This document shows, piece by piece, positions 47,981 through 57,252 of a DNA stretch of 64,000 bases. The stretch covers positions 62,001 through 126,000 of the forward strand of contig NZ_CP026118.1 of NCBI RefSeq assembly GCF_004101865.1, read 5' to 3'. The notes beneath the pieces are model-generated. The model did no database searches, was not told the origin of the DNA, and worked only from the letters and a program-made list of their open reading frames with translations. The DNA is from Halobacillus litoralis. GTDB lineage: Bacteria > Bacillota > Bacilli > Bacillales > Halobacillaceae. Made by a program: the position numbers and the translations under genes. Positions within the stretch are counted from its first letter, which is position 1, and the number at the start of each line of letters is the position of its first letter.

Positions 47981-48470
47981 ATGGCTGAAATGGGCTTTGC
48001 TCATCGCAGGAATACTTTTGATCTTAGGCCTTTCATTAGCCGTGTGGATGTATATAGATATCAATGGTGATCGAAAAAAAGGACATGAGCAAGCGGCGTC
48101 ATTTGCAAAAAGTGAAACTGAAATATCACAAATAGAGAAAGTTTCTACATACCACGGCGAAAGGGAGATCCATGTCGTTCAAGGCCTGAAAGAAAATGAG
48201 GATAGTTTAATCGTTTTTATGGACTTGAAAGATGAGAAAATCCTCGATACGGTTTCTGATAAAGAAACCCTTTCAATAGAAGAAATGCAAGGACAATGGG
48301 CGGACAGTTGTTCAGCATGCACTTTCAAAGACGTGCAATATGGTTATGAAGAAAACGAGCCCGTCTATCAACTGACCTATATTGATGGTCAAGATCGGTA
48401 TGTGCTCGACTATTTCACATTGACAGGTGATTCATTCGACCAGCGTTTCGCCTTTAGAAAAAAAGAATAG
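47943..48470 (+). CDS. ypmB: Membrane-anchored PepSY-like protein YpmB
   Basis: About 175 residues: a short cytosolic start, one membrane segment (about 15–37) and an extracytoplasmic domain resembling DUF5590/PepSY (YpmB). The gene lies between ypmA and aspB as in B. subtilis. The exact start is uncertain; the ATG at 47943 lies inside ypmA and has only a weak ribosome site, so translation is probably coupled to ypmA. CSAC near residue 120 is a possible CxxC disulfide. Confidence 0.75.
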   Translation: MLKPQSSPYTAPRWLKWALLIAGILLILGLSLAVWMYIDINGDRKKGHEQAASFAKSETEISQIEKVSTYHGEREIHVVQGLKENEDSLIVFMDLKDEKILDTVSDKETLSIEEMQGQWADSCSACTFKDVQYGYEENEPVYQLTYIDGQDRYVLDYFTLTGDSFDQRFAFRKKE

Positions 48471-48484
48471 AAGGAGTGAGTTTG

Positions 48485-49669
48485 ATGCAATTAGCAGACC
48501 GCGTGCAATCTTTGACACCATCAAGTACATTAGCCATTACAGCTAAAGCGAAAGCATTGAAAGCAGAAGGCCATGATGTGATCGGATTAGGAGCTGGGGA
48601 ACCAGATTTCAATACACCATCTTATATTATCGAAGCAGCCAAAAGAGCAATGGATGAAGGGTTGACGAAATATACACCAGCAGGTGGCATACCTGAGCTG
48701 AAAAACAGTATTACCACCAAGTTGAAACGTGATCAAAGCTTAACGTACACAAATGAACAGATCATCGTGACAACAGGGGCCAAACATGCATTATTCACAC
48801 TCTTTCAAGTGCTGTTGAATGAAGGGGACGAAGTCATCGTACCAGCACCGTATTGGGTCAGTTACCCAGAGCAAATCAAATTAGCGGGTGGAAAGCCCGT
48901 CATTCTTCCGGCTCAAGAATCGAATGATTTCAAAATTACTCCAGGTCAATTGAAAGAAGTCATTACACCTAAAACGAAAGCGGTCATCATCAATTCACCG
49001 AGTAATCCGACAGGGATGATGTATTCAGAAGATGAATTGAGAGCACTTGGGCAAGTTTGCCTAGAAAATGACATATTAGTCGTATCAGATGAAATTTATG
49101 AAAAACTTATTTACACAGAAGAAAGCCATGTATCAATCGCTCAGTTGTCCGAGGATCTTTATAACCAAACGGTCATTATCAATGGAGTTTCGAAATCCCA
49201 TTCCATGACTGGATGGAGGATCGGCTTCGCTGCAGGTAATAAACAGATTATCAAAGCGATGTCGAATATGGCTTCTCATTCTACATCCAATCCGACTTCA
49301 ATCGCCCAATATGCCGCTTTAGCTGCCTATACGGGTTCAGAAGAAAAGGTGATTGAGATGAGAGATGCTTTCAAAGATCGTCTGGAAGCACTCTATCAAT
49401 GGCTCATCGAAATTCCAGGAGTAGAATGTGTCAAACCATCTGGGGCATTTTATTTATTTCCAAATGTCAAAAAAGCAGCAGAAGAAGGTGGGTTCGAAGA
49501 TGTAGACAGTTGGGTGAAAGCTCTGCTGGATGAAGAAAAAGTAGCTCTCGTTCCCGGTTCAGGCTTTGGAAGTCCGGAAAATGTCCGGTTATCTTATGCA
49601 ACATCATTGGATCAACTCGAAAAAGCAGCCGATAGAATCAAACGTTTTGTAAACAATCATCAATCATAA
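48485..49669 (+). CDS. aspB: Aspartate aminotransferase
   Basis: PLP-dependent class I aminotransferase of the Bacillus AspB type (394 residues). It has the N-terminal SLTPSSTLAITAKAK, NSPSNPTG (about 173), SDEIYEKL, and the PLP-Lys motif NGVSKSHSMTGWRIGF (about 234). The ATG at 48485 follows AAGGAGTGAG. The neighbour asnS, 21 nt downstream, uses aspartate-derived asparagine, an order kept in B. subtilis. Confidence 0.96.
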   Translation: MQLADRVQSLTPSSTLAITAKAKALKAEGHDVIGLGAGEPDFNTPSYIIEAAKRAMDEGLTKYTPAGGIPELKNSITTKLKRDQSLTYTNEQIIVTTGAKHALFTLFQVLLNEGDEVIVPAPYWVSYPEQIKLAGGKPVILPAQESNDFKITPGQLKEVITPKTKAVIINSPSNPTGMMYSEDELRALGQVCLENDILVVSDEIYEKLIYTEESHVSIAQLSEDLYNQTVIINGVSKSHSMTGWRIGFAAGNKQIIKAMSNMASHSTSNPTSIAQYAALAAYTGSEEKVIEMRDAFKDRLEALYQWLIEIPGVECVKPSGAFYLFPNVKKAAEEGGFEDVDSWVKALLDEEKVALVPGSGFGSPENVRLSYATSLDQLEKAADRIKRFVNNHQS

Positions 49670-49690
49670 TGCAATGTTGGAGGTATTATA

Positions 49691-50983
49691 GTGAAAACGA
49701 CGATTACAGAAGTAGCAAAGCATGTCGGGGAAGAAGTTACGATTGGAGCATGGCTCAGTAACAAACGTTCAAGCGGGAAAATTGCATTTCTTCAACTCCG
49801 TGATGGAACAGGATTTATGCAAGGGATAGTTGTCAAAGCAGATATTGGTGAAGAAAAGTTTCAAGAAGCCAAAGCACTTACCCAAGAATCTTCTCTTTAT
49901 GTCACCGGAGTGATTGTAGAAGATACCCGCTCACCATTAGGTTTTGAGATGCAAGTCAATGATTTTGAAATCATTCACGAAGCAGTTGATTATCCGATCA
50001 CCCCTAAAGAGCATGGTACAGAATTTTTGATGGACCATCGGCACTTATGGTTGCGCTCTAAGCGTCAGCATGCTGTGATGAAGGTGCGTAACGAAATCAT
50101 TCGCGCTACGTATGAATTCTTCAATGAAAACGGTTATGTTAAGATCGATCCGCCAATTTTAACCGGTTCCTCTGCAGAAGGAACGACTGAGCTCTTCCAT
50201 ACGAAATATTTCGAAGAAGATGCTTATTTATCTCAAAGTGGGCAGCTTTATATGGAAGCAGCCGCTATGGCATTTGGTCGAGTATTCAGTTTCGGCCCGA
50301 CCTTCCGTGCTGAAAAATCCAAAACGCGCCGTCACTTGATTGAATTCTGGATGATCGAACCGGAAATGGCATTCATGGATCATGAAGACAGCCTTGAAGT
50401 CCAGGAACAATATGTTTCCCATGTCGTCCAGTCTGTCTTGAATAATTGTAAGATTGAACTAGAAGCATTAGGACGCGACACAGAAAAACTGGAAAAAGTA
50501 AAAGCCCCATTCCCTCGTATCAGTTACGATGATGCTATTCAAATGGTGAAAGAAAAAGGCTTTGATGACATTGAATGGGGGGATGACTTCGGTGCACCTC
50601 ATGAAACTGCCATTGCAGAAAGCTATGATAAACCGGTATTCATAACGAATTATCCAGCTGAAATCAAAGCCTTCTATATGAAACCAGATCCAAAGCGTTC
50701 GGAAGTCGTCTTGTGTGCTGACTTGATCGCTCCTGAAGGATATGGTGAGATTATCGGAGGTTCGCAGCGAATCGATGACTTGGAATTAATGAAGCAGCGA
50801 TATGAAGAGCATGACTTAACGGGGGATGCTTATAAATGGTATCTTCAGTTGAGAGAGTACGGAAGCGTTCCACACTCTGGGTTCGGACTAGGTTTAGAAC
50901 GGACAGTAGCATGGATCGCCGGGGTTGAACATGTACGTGAAACAATCCCATTCCCGCGCCTATTGAACCGTCTTTACCCTTGA
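49691..50983 (+). CDS. asnS: Asparaginyl-tRNA synthetase
   Basis: Class IIb aminoacyl-tRNA synthetase (430 residues). An N-terminal OB-fold (about 15–105) is followed by the catalytic core with class II motif 2 [19 protein letters not shown] and motif 3 [18 protein letters not shown] start after TTGGAGGTATTA. No T-box leader is seen between aspB and asnS. A terminator follows. Confidence 0.97.
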   Translation: MKTTITEVAKHVGEEVTIGAWLSNKRSSGKIAFLQLRDGTGFMQGIVVKADIGEEKFQEAKALTQESSLYVTGVIVEDTRSPLGFEMQVNDFEIIHEAVDYPITPKEHGTEFLMDHRHLWLRSKRQHAVMKVRNEIIRATYEFFNENGYVKIDPPILTGSSAEGTTELFHTKYFEEDAYLSQSGQLYMEAAAMAFGRVFSFGPTFRAEKSKTRRHLIEFWMIEPEMAFMDHEDSLEVQEQYVSHVVQSVLNNCKIELEALGRDTEKLEKVKAPFPRISYDDAIQMVKEKGFDDIEWGDDFGAPHETAIAESYDKPVFITNYPAEIKAFYMKPDPKRSEVVLCADLIAPEGYGEIIGGSQRIDDLELMKQRYEEHDLTGDAYKWYLQLREYGSVPHSGFGLGLERTVAWIAGVEHVRETIPFPRLLNRLYP

Positions 50984-51007
50984 TCCAATCCTCAGGCGGA
51001 TGATCAA

Positions 51008-51044
51008 ACACCGATAACTCGCCCTATGGCGTATCGGTGTTTTT
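51008..51044 (+). terminator. Terminator after asnS
   Basis: ACACCGATA…CGCC / GGCG…TATCGGTGT stem followed by TTTTC. Confidence 0.85.
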
Positions 51045-51081
51045 CATTCGAAAGGAATCTAATGAAAGAGGAGGGATTAAT

Positions 51082-51774
51082 TTGGCTAAATATCAAAGTT
51101 TCCAAGACATCCTGGATAACCAAATGGTCGTTCCCAAACAATTGTTGATGAATTATCAAAAACTGAACATCAATGAAACAGATTTGGTGGTTATTTTACA
51201 AATTCATCGATTTCGGTCGGACGGAAATAATTTTCCCACTCCAGAGGAATTGGCAGATCATCTGTCTATATCTTCCCAAGAATGCTCACAAGTGCTGAGA
51301 AGTCTCATTCAAAAGCGAATTATGACTATTGAGCAAAACCATAACGAAGACAAGGTGTTAAATGAGTGTTATTCACTGGAACCATTATGGGAAAAACTGT
51401 TCGCGGCTACACCTGCACGAAAAGAGCCATCTTATGATGAAAATATTTTTCCCTTATTTGAGCAGGAATTCGGAAGACCATTGTCCCCATTTGAAATTGA
51501 AACGATCAATATTTGGTTAGACGAAGAAGAGCAGGCTCCAGCATTAATCAAAGCAGCGTTGCGAGAAGCAGTTTTGATGAGTAAACTCAACTTCAAGTAT
51601 ATCGACCGTATTTTGAGGGAATGGAAAAGAAAAGGAGTAAGGACCGTAGAACAAGCCCGCGAGCAGGGGAAACAATTCAGACAGGCTCAGCAACCAGCTA
51701 AAGCACAGCAGCAGCTGGAAAGTAAGAAGCGGGATATCTCATTGTACTATAACTGGTTGGAGGAGGATTCTTAA
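51082..51774 (+). CDS. dnaD: DNA replication initiation protein DnaD
   Basis: Primosomal protein that helps load the replicative helicase with DnaB and DnaI. The 230-residue protein has an N-terminal winged helix (about 1–95) and the C-terminal DnaD domain (about 125–205, with FEIETINIWLDE and YIDRILREWKRKG). The TTG at 51082 follows GAGGAGGG; the upstream extension lacks a ribosome site. Followed 9 nt later by nth. Confidence 0.95.
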   Translation: MAKYQSFQDILDNQMVVPKQLLMNYQKLNINETDLVVILQIHRFRSDGNNFPTPEELADHLSISSQECSQVLRSLIQKRIMTIEQNHNEDKVLNECYSLEPLWEKLFAATPARKEPSYDENIFPLFEQEFGRPLSPFEIETINIWLDEEEQAPALIKAALREAVLMSKLNFKYIDRILREWKRKGVRTVEQAREQGKQFRQAQQPAKAQQQLESKKRDISLYYNWLEEDS

Positions 51775-51783
51775 ACAAGGATT

Positions 51784-52440
51784 ATGCTGAATAAAAAACA
51801 AATCCGTCATTGTTTAGATGCCTTTGAAGAAATGTTTCCAGAGGCAGAATGTGAATTGACACACAGCAACCCATTTGAACTCTTAGTGGCAGTCGTATTA
51901 TCTGCCCAAGCTACGGACGCGCTTGTAAACAAGGTAACTCCTGGTCTGTTTGAAAAATATAAAACACCTGAAGATTTCATGGCTGTCCCGCTTGAAGAAC
52001 TGCAAGATGATATTAGAAGAATCGGGCTGTATCGGAACAAGGCAAAAAATATTAAGAAGCTTTCCCAAACGCTTGTTGAAGAGCATGGAGGGGAAGTTCC
52101 TTCTACCAAAAAACAACTCGAAAACTTGGCTGGAGTAGGAAGGAAGACCGCAAATGTCGTGGCATCAGTTGCCTTCGATGAACCGGCGATTGCGGTAGAT
52201 ACTCACGTAGAGCGTGTTTCGAAAAGATTGGGCCTCTCCCGGTGGAAAGACTCTGTTTTAGAAGTTGAAAAAACGTTAATGAGAAAAATCCCCATCGAAG
52301 AGTGGAGTGTGACACATCACCGGATGATTTTCTTCGGTAGATATCATTGCAAGGCTCAGCGGCCCAACTGTGAAGAATGTCCACTATTATTCTTATGCAG
52401 GGAAGGGCAGAAACGTATCCGAAAAAAAGAAAAGCAATAG
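51784..52440 (+). CDS. nth: Endonuclease III (DNA glycosylase/AP lyase)
   Basis: Base-excision repair enzyme for oxidised pyrimidines. The 218-residue protein has the HhH motif with catalytic Lys (LAGVGRKTANVV, about 115), the catalytic Asp in VDTHVERV (about 139) and the 4Fe-4S ligands C-x6-C-x2-C-x5-C at the C-terminus (HCKAQRPNCEECPLLFLC). Follows dnaD as in B. subtilis; ypoC, which normally comes next, is absent. Confidence 0.97.
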   Translation: MLNKKQIRHCLDAFEEMFPEAECELTHSNPFELLVAVVLSAQATDALVNKVTPGLFEKYKTPEDFMAVPLEELQDDIRRIGLYRNKAKNIKKLSQTLVEEHGGEVPSTKKQLENLAGVGRKTANVVASVAFDEPAIAVDTHVERVSKRLGLSRWKDSVLEVEKTLMRKIPIEEWSVTHHRMIFFGRYHCKAQRPNCEECPLLFLCREGQKRIRKKEKQ

Positions 52441-52476
52441 AAAAAGCACTCCCGATTTTTCGGGAGTGCTTTTTTG
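52441..52476. terminator. Bidirectional terminator between nth and ponA
   Basis: AAAAAGCACTCCCGA / TCGGGAGTGCTTTTTT perfect stem; serves both convergent genes. Confidence 0.92.
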
Positions 52477-52479
52477 ATG

Positions 52480-55155
52480 CTATGCTGCATCATCTTGTTG
52501 ATTATTGGAACCATCTTCTGATGGACTTCCTTCATCTGATCCTGAATCCTGACCAGAATCCCCGTTTCCATCATTGTTCCCGCTATCGTCATTATTTCCT
52601 CCATCATTGTTCCCGCCGCTATTATCATCTCCGTTTCCGTCTTGGTTGTTGTCACTATCATCGCCATTTTCATTACCGTTGCCGTTTCCATTTCCATTGC
52701 CATTGTTATTGTCATTATTTTCTTCGTTACCGTTGCCATTTTCATTGTTACCTTCATCCTGGTTTTCCTGCTCATTTTCCTGATCAGCATTTCCATCATC
52801 TTCATTCTGGTTTTCATCTTCATTTTCTTCAGTTGGTTCTTCTTGTAATGAACCAGGCGTTTGAACTTGAACTGTGGCAGGATCACTATTTTCAGCATCT
52901 TCATTATCACTGACGGCTACTACAGAGAATTCATAAGTAGCTCCAGGATCGATACTGGTGATCTCTAACTCCGTTTCTTTTGTTGTAGTCAATTCCCTGC
53001 TTTCTCCTCCATCAATAGAAGCTGCGATACGGAATGTGACACCATCTTTTTCTTCATAATTCCAACTCAAGTCAATACTGCCGCTTTCCTCATTGAACGC
53101 TCCGGATAGGGACTGTACTGGGTCCAGTTTTTGAAAGACTTCAGATACTTTTGATGGTTGATTATCAACATGGAAAAGTTCAGTCACTATTCGACTATCC
53201 GGTGTGTAGTCACTCGGAAGTCTCGCAGGACGAGAATCTTCTTCGACATCCACCCATGCTACAGAGTCAGGTTTTTTGAAGTCTGCGGTATCTTTACCTT
53301 CTGATAAGCTTGCCATTAAAGGTCTGTAAATTTGTTTTGGAATATCTTTAGCTGCTTGAGATAAGGCCTTTTCTTCATCATATCCAGTCCAGATCGAGAT
53401 AGAGTAATCCGTTGTGTATCCATTGAACCATGAATCCGGGGCAAAGTCTCCTCGGTTTGTTGTCCCGGTTTTTCCTGCATCCGGGACACCAGGCACATTG
53501 GCAGCTGTTCCTGTTCCTTCACTCATCGTCGTTTGAAGCATATCGGAAATCATGAAAGCTGTATAGCTGTTCATTGCAGAAGAAGATTCAGGAGTAAGAT
53601 CAATTGTTCCTTCTCCGGGTACTTCGACCTTTGTGACAGTGTAAGGTTCCGTATAGACACCTTCATTACCGAAAGCGGCGTATGAGCCGGCCAGTTGGAC
53701 GGGATTGACACCTGTGCCACCACCGATGGCGTCCATTTGATGAATTTTATCGTCATTGAATTTAATGCCTAAACCTTCAGCAAACTCTTTCGCACGATCA
53801 AGCCCCACTTCTTCGATGGTCTTCAATGCCGGTATATTCAAAGATCGACTTAGAGCATACCTAGCGGAAACCCATCCACGGAATCGATTATCAAAATTAT
53901 TTACTTCTTTTCCATTCACTTCTAATGGTTCATCTTTGATTTGGTGATAAGTAGATATTTTGTCGTACTGAATAGCAGGTCCATAAGCCGTTATCGGTTT
54001 GAAAGTGGAGCCTGGCTGCCGCTTGATGTCAGTAGCAAAGTTGAGATTTCCCTTTTCATAGTCACGGCCGCCACCGATTGCTTTGATAGCACCTGTCTTC
54101 GTATTTGTTACAGCAACACCTGTACGCAATTCTTCATCCGGCCAAGAAATAGGGCCGTCACTGCTCAACAATTGTTCGACCTGATCTTGTGCTTTCGGAT
54201 CTAAAGTAGTGTAAATTTTCAAGCCATCCTTATAGATATCTGCACCATCCATCTTTTTCTCTACTTCTTTTGCTACTCGATCGATGAAGGCTTGATAAGG
54301 ATTTGTTTTCTGTTGTTGTTCTTCTACGAGAATATCCTTCAGATTGACTTGACGAGCTTCTTCAGCTTCAGCTTCTGTAATCTTACCGTGTTGTACCATC
54401 AAACTTAAAACGGTACTCATGCGGTCTTTAGCTAAATCCGGGTTATCAAAAGGCATATAACCACTTGGACGTTGAGGCAGGCCAGCTAATAAAGCTGCTT
54501 CTGGCAACGTCAACTTACTGATATCATTTTTTCCGAAGTACGTTTCAGCGGCTTCTGCTACGCCATAGGCACCAGCACCGTAATAGTTCTTATTCAAGTA
54601 CATCTCTAAGATTTTTTCTTTGGAATAATCCTGATCTAATTTTATGGCTAAGTACTGTTCTTGAACTTTTCGTTTCAACGTTTTGTCCGAGGTCAAGAAA
54701 GATTGTTTAACAACTTGTTGGGTGATTGTACTTGCACCCTCAGCCCCGAAACCTTCAGTGATGTTTGCCAGCACGGCACCGCCAATCCGGCGGAAGTCTA
54801 TACCGAAATGGCTATAAAACCGAGCATCCTCGGTAGCGATGACAGCATCCTTCAGGACAGTCGGAATCTCATCATAGGTTACTTTCGTTCTCCGTTCATC
54901 ACCAGCCAGGTCAGCCACGAGTTCTCCATTTTCGTCATAGACTTTAGATGAGAAAGGAACAGATAATTTCGATTCGTCTAACTCTGGTGCAGCTGCTACA
55001 TAATATGCGAATAATCCACCGACACCGAGCATTAAAACAATTCCTATAGTAAGAAGTATCATAAAGATTTTTTTGAACTTAGGAGACTTTTTACTTTTTT
55101 TAGATGTTTTCATTTGTTTTCTTCTTGCTGTTCGAGACTGGCTATCATTTGCCAT
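52480..55155 (-). CDS. ponA: Class A penicillin-binding protein PBP1
   Basis: Bifunctional peptidoglycan synthase (891 residues). Basic cytosolic tail and one membrane segment (about 30–52), glycosyltransferase domain with EDARFYSHFGID (catalytic Glu, about 110), and transpeptidase domain with the SxxK motif PGSTFKP (about 382), SRSLN and KTGTT (about 570). A fibronectin III-like domain (about 685–765) and a ~120-residue Asn/Asp/Gly/Glu-rich tail follow. B. subtilis PonA also has such a C-terminal region, but this tail is extreme. The ATG follows GGAGGAAAG. In an operon with recU, 16 nt apart. Confidence 0.95.
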   Translation of the reverse strand: MANDSQSRTARRKQMKTSKKSKKSPKFKKIFMILLTIGIVLMLGVGGLFAYYVAAAPELDESKLSVPFSSKVYDENGELVADLAGDERRTKVTYDEIPTVLKDAVIATEDARFYSHFGIDFRRIGGAVLANITEGFGAEGASTITQQVVKQSFLTSDKTLKRKVQEQYLAIKLDQDYSKEKILEMYLNKNYYGAGAYGVAEAAETYFGKNDISKLTLPEAALLAGLPQRPSGYMPFDNPDLAKDRMSTVLSLMVQHGKITEAEAEEARQVNLKDILVEEQQQKTNPYQAFIDRVAKEVEKKMDGADIYKDGLKIYTTLDPKAQDQVEQLLSSDGPISWPDEELRTGVAVTNTKTGAIKAIGGGRDYEKGNLNFATDIKRQPGSTFKPITAYGPAIQYDKISTYHQIKDEPLEVNGKEVNNFDNRFRGWVSARYALSRSLNIPALKTIEEVGLDRAKEFAEGLGIKFNDDKIHQMDAIGGGTGVNPVQLAGSYAAFGNEGVYTEPYTVTKVEVPGEGTIDLTPESSSAMNSYTAFMISDMLQTTMSEGTGTAANVPGVPDAGKTGTTNRGDFAPDSWFNGYTTDYSISIWTGYDEEKALSQAAKDIPKQIYRPLMASLSEGKDTADFKKPDSVAWVDVEEDSRPARLPSDYTPDSRIVTELFHVDNQPSKVSEVFQKLDPVQSLSGAFNEESGSIDLSWNYEEKDGVTFRIAASIDGGESRELTTTKETELEITSIDPGATYEFSVVAVSDNEDAENSDPATVQVQTPGSLQEEPTEENEDENQNEDDGNADQENEQENQDEGNNENGNGNEENNDNNNGNGNGNGNGNENGDDSDNNQDGNGDDNSGGNNDGGNNDDSGNNDGNGDSGQDSGSDEGSPSEDGSNNQQDDAA

Positions 55156-55171
55156 TTATCTTTCCTCCATT

Positions 55172-55762
55172 TCAGAAATAAAGCTTATCGAGAGCAGTAG
55201 CATAATCCACCCTTGCTTGGAAATGGAATGGTATTTGAATTCCTTCCTTTTCTACAAAAGCATATGGAATCGATTTTCTGCCACCATTCCATTGATCATC
55301 CCAATACAGGAAAAGTCCTGAAGAAGGGAGGAGGTAAACCTCTTCAAGCGGAGAGAAACAGAGAATCAGGAAGCTGATGCCTCCATGCTTTTCAATCGCC
55401 TTCATATGATCAATCTGGTGTTGGTGCACATTACTGAGGGGAAAAGAAGTTTTATTTTTTGTTTCTTTCGCCTCGAAATCAATGTACTTACCGCGATAAA
55501 CTCCATTGAAGTCAGTCGTAGATGCTTGTTTGAAATAAGCTTCTTTAATGACGGCAGCACTCCGTTTAGGGTAATCGACATTCACAATTTGTACAGGCGT
55601 CGGTTTTTTATGAACGACAGCAATTCCTGCTTCCAAATAATATTGATTAGTTACATTGATATCCTCTTCTAATGACATCCCACGATTACTAAAATCAGGT
55701 TTTATCTTTCCTTTTGGGGCGTGACTTTGTTTAGTACTCCGCTTCCCATTGGGATAATTCAA
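55172..55762 (-). CDS. recU: Holliday junction resolvase RecU
   Basis: Resolves Holliday junctions and acts in chromosome segregation. The 196-residue protein has the nuclease core DFNGVYRGKYIDFEAKETKNK (Asp, Glu and Lys residues of the PD-(E/D)xK site, about 92–112) and the N-terminal YPNGK start. First gene of recU–ponA on the minus strand, the conserved order in Bacillales. Confidence 0.96.
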   Translation of the reverse strand: MNYPNGKRSTKQSHAPKGKIKPDFSNRGMSLEEDINVTNQYYLEAGIAVVHKKPTPVQIVNVDYPKRSAAVIKEAYFKQASTTDFNGVYRGKYIDFEAKETKNKTSFPLSNVHQHQIDHMKAIEKHGGISFLILCFSPLEEVYLLPSSGLFLYWDDQWNGGRKSIPYAFVEKEGIQIPFHFQARVDYATALDKLYF

Positions 55763-55988
55763 ACTTCATCCCTCCCTATAGCCATGAGAGTATCATATCA
55801 AAAATTCACGTCCAAGGATATATACAAAAGGTTCAATTACTTTAGACGTCTGTACAAGTAAAAGGTTTCATATTTCTATAAATTCGACAAAAAATAAATA
55901 GTACGCGTGAATAGTTCCCTGATTGGATCGTCGTTAAACCCCAATTAATTCATTCGAATACCCAATACATTTTGAGGGGGAGATTACG

Positions 55989-56173
55989 AACAAATGTGCA
56001 AGCGACTTGTTCACCCCCGCCAAGCATAAGCAAACCTTTGAAGTGGCGGTTTTTGCCACAGCAAAGGGCTTGCTTATGACCTCGAGGGGGTAGGCGCTGG
56101 AACTGGATGAAACAAATGTGCAAGCGACTTGTTCACCCCCGCCAAGCATAAGCAAACCTTTGAAGTGGCGGTT
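55989..56173. repeat. Family H hairpin repeat plus partial second copy, 122-bp period
   Basis: The block starting AACAAATGTGCAAGCGACTT occurs at 55989 and again at 56111; the second copy breaks off after about 62 nt. The full unit, read on the minus strand, folds from AGCGCCTACCCCC (56086–56098) with GGGGGTGAACAAGTCGCT (56001–56018), inner CATAAGCAA-type and GTGGC/GCCAC arms between. Same architecture as the 36.6-kb copies in opposite orientation. It fills the recU–sspM gap (55,763–56,248); no gene is seen there. Confidence 0.82.
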
Positions 56174-56204
56174 TATCCCACATGAGATATAAATAATATA
56201 AGAT

Positions 56205-56238
56205 GAAAAAAGCTGTTGCTAAAACGTTAGCAACAGCT
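56205..56238 (-). terminator. Terminator of sspM
   Basis: On the minus strand AGCTGTTGCTAA / TTAGCAACAGCT (12-bp perfect stem, loop CGTT) followed by six T. Confidence 0.88.
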
Positions 56239-56248
56239 GGAATGATAC

Positions 56249-56341
56249 TTAAGTGGAAGGACGGTTTTCACCAGCTAATTTCGGGTTATCTGTCTTTGCT
56301 GGTGTCGGTTTTTTCTTTTTCTTTTCTGGCTTTTTAGCCAT
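56249..56341 (-). CDS. sspM: Acid-soluble spore protein M
   Basis: A 30-residue very basic peptide starting MAKKPEKKKKK and ending ENRPST. The end matches B. subtilis SspM (…GGPNRPST, 34 residues), a minor forespore-made small acid-soluble protein. The ATG is preceded on the minus strand by AAAGGAGG and the gene is closed by its own terminator. sspM is also near recU/yppE in B. subtilis, supporting the call. Sigma-G control is expected, not seen. Confidence 0.85.
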   Translation of the reverse strand: MAKKPEKKKKKPTPAKTDNPKLAGENRPST

Positions 56342-56480
56342 ATGAAATCCTCCTTTTCTGTCGAAGGGTCAGGTCATATTTGACTTGTTTTGTTGCTTTA
56401 GTTCTAGTCTTGTCATTCACAAAGGAGTTATGCACCCTTTAGAGAATTTATTAAAGACCATAATAGAGGAGGAGATATGG

Positions 56481-56747
56481 ATGATGAAAAGCAGGGTTGT
56501 CACACCGGAAGAATTTGAAGAACAATTGTCTCAACTGCGCGAAAAATTCTCCTTGCTTGAACGACGTTTATCCTTGAAAGCAGATGAAATTGTATTCACG
56601 ATGACGGTATCCCACCGGAAAGAAGTGGACGATTTGAAAGATGAAGTGTTTTCTCTGAGGGATGAATTGAAGAAAATGAAAAAAGAACGGCAACATGCCT
56701 ATTTAGGAAAGGTTGCGCAACAAGCTAAACGTAGATCTGTAGGTTAA
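56481..56747 (+). CDS. Small coiled-coil protein, function unknown
   Basis: An 88-residue, highly charged, helical protein; heptad-like spacing from EEFEEQLSQLREKFSLLERR to DDLKDEVFSLRDELKKMKKE points to a coiled coil. Two ATG codons (56481, 56484) follow GAGGAGGAGA, while the longer open frame upstream has no ribosome site. Position between recU/sspM and yppE suggests the yppD slot of B. subtilis, but I cannot confirm homology. Confidence 0.7.
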   Translation: MMKSRVVTPEEFEEQLSQLREKFSLLERRLSLKADEIVFTMTVSHRKEVDDLKDEVFSLRDELKKMKKERQHAYLGKVAQQAKRRSVG

Positions 56748-56803
56748 AATATTGCTGACTCTCTCACCCTCATGATACAGTGAAGAAAAAAGGTGAGGGA
56801 AAC

Positions 56804-57160
56804 ATGTCTCTTAAAACAAATACAGAAAAAATCAAACAACTCATTGACCGCCTCCATGGGCGATTTCTCAATACAGAAGGTCCAGTGGACAAAAAAAGTC
56901 ATGAATTTTTCAATAAAGTAAAAGAAGATACAGCTCCTATGTTCGAATTGACACAGACTTGGATGGAAGAAGCAGAGGAATTCGTCAAAAGCAGGAAAGC
57001 GAATGTCCATCCCAATCAAGTGAAATCGACACATGAAAATCTTGAAATGATTATCCTCCATAGTTATTATCTGGACATTCCCATGAAAAGGTACAAAGAA
57101 TTATACCAATCCTCTCATTATGTCCTGGATATGATTTTAGACGATTTGGAGAACGCCTGA
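56804..57160 (+). CDS. yppE: DUF1798 protein YppE
   Basis: A 118-residue all-helical cytosolic protein with the DUF1798 pattern (HPNQVKSTHENLEMIILHSYY trimmed to its core VKSTHENLE, and RYKELYQSSHYVLD). B. subtilis YppE (123 residues) has the same size and neighbourhood. The ATG at 56804 follows AGGTGAGGG. Function unknown. Confidence 0.85.
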   Translation: MSLKTNTEKIKQLIDRLHGRFLNTEGPVDKKSHEFFNKVKEDTAPMFELTQTWMEEAEEFVKSRKANVHPNQVKSTHENLEMIILHSYYLDIPMKRYKELYQSSHYVLDMILDDLENA

Positions 57161-57252
57161 ATAAACACCTGTTTAACGAATAAGAGGAATGGTGTAGACA
57201 GCACAAAATATCCCCTTACTGATATTTTATAAAACCCAGACGAAAAAACTCC

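Noticed and set aside
49670..49690. T-box leader before asnS
   Set aside because: Only 21 nt separate aspB and asnS, so there is no room for one, and no T-box motif was seen upstream of aspB.
52377..52913. Open frames rich in His/Phe/Arg or Met/Lys antisense to the ponA tail
   Set aside because: Produced by the low-complexity Asn/Asp/Gly coding sequence read in other frames.
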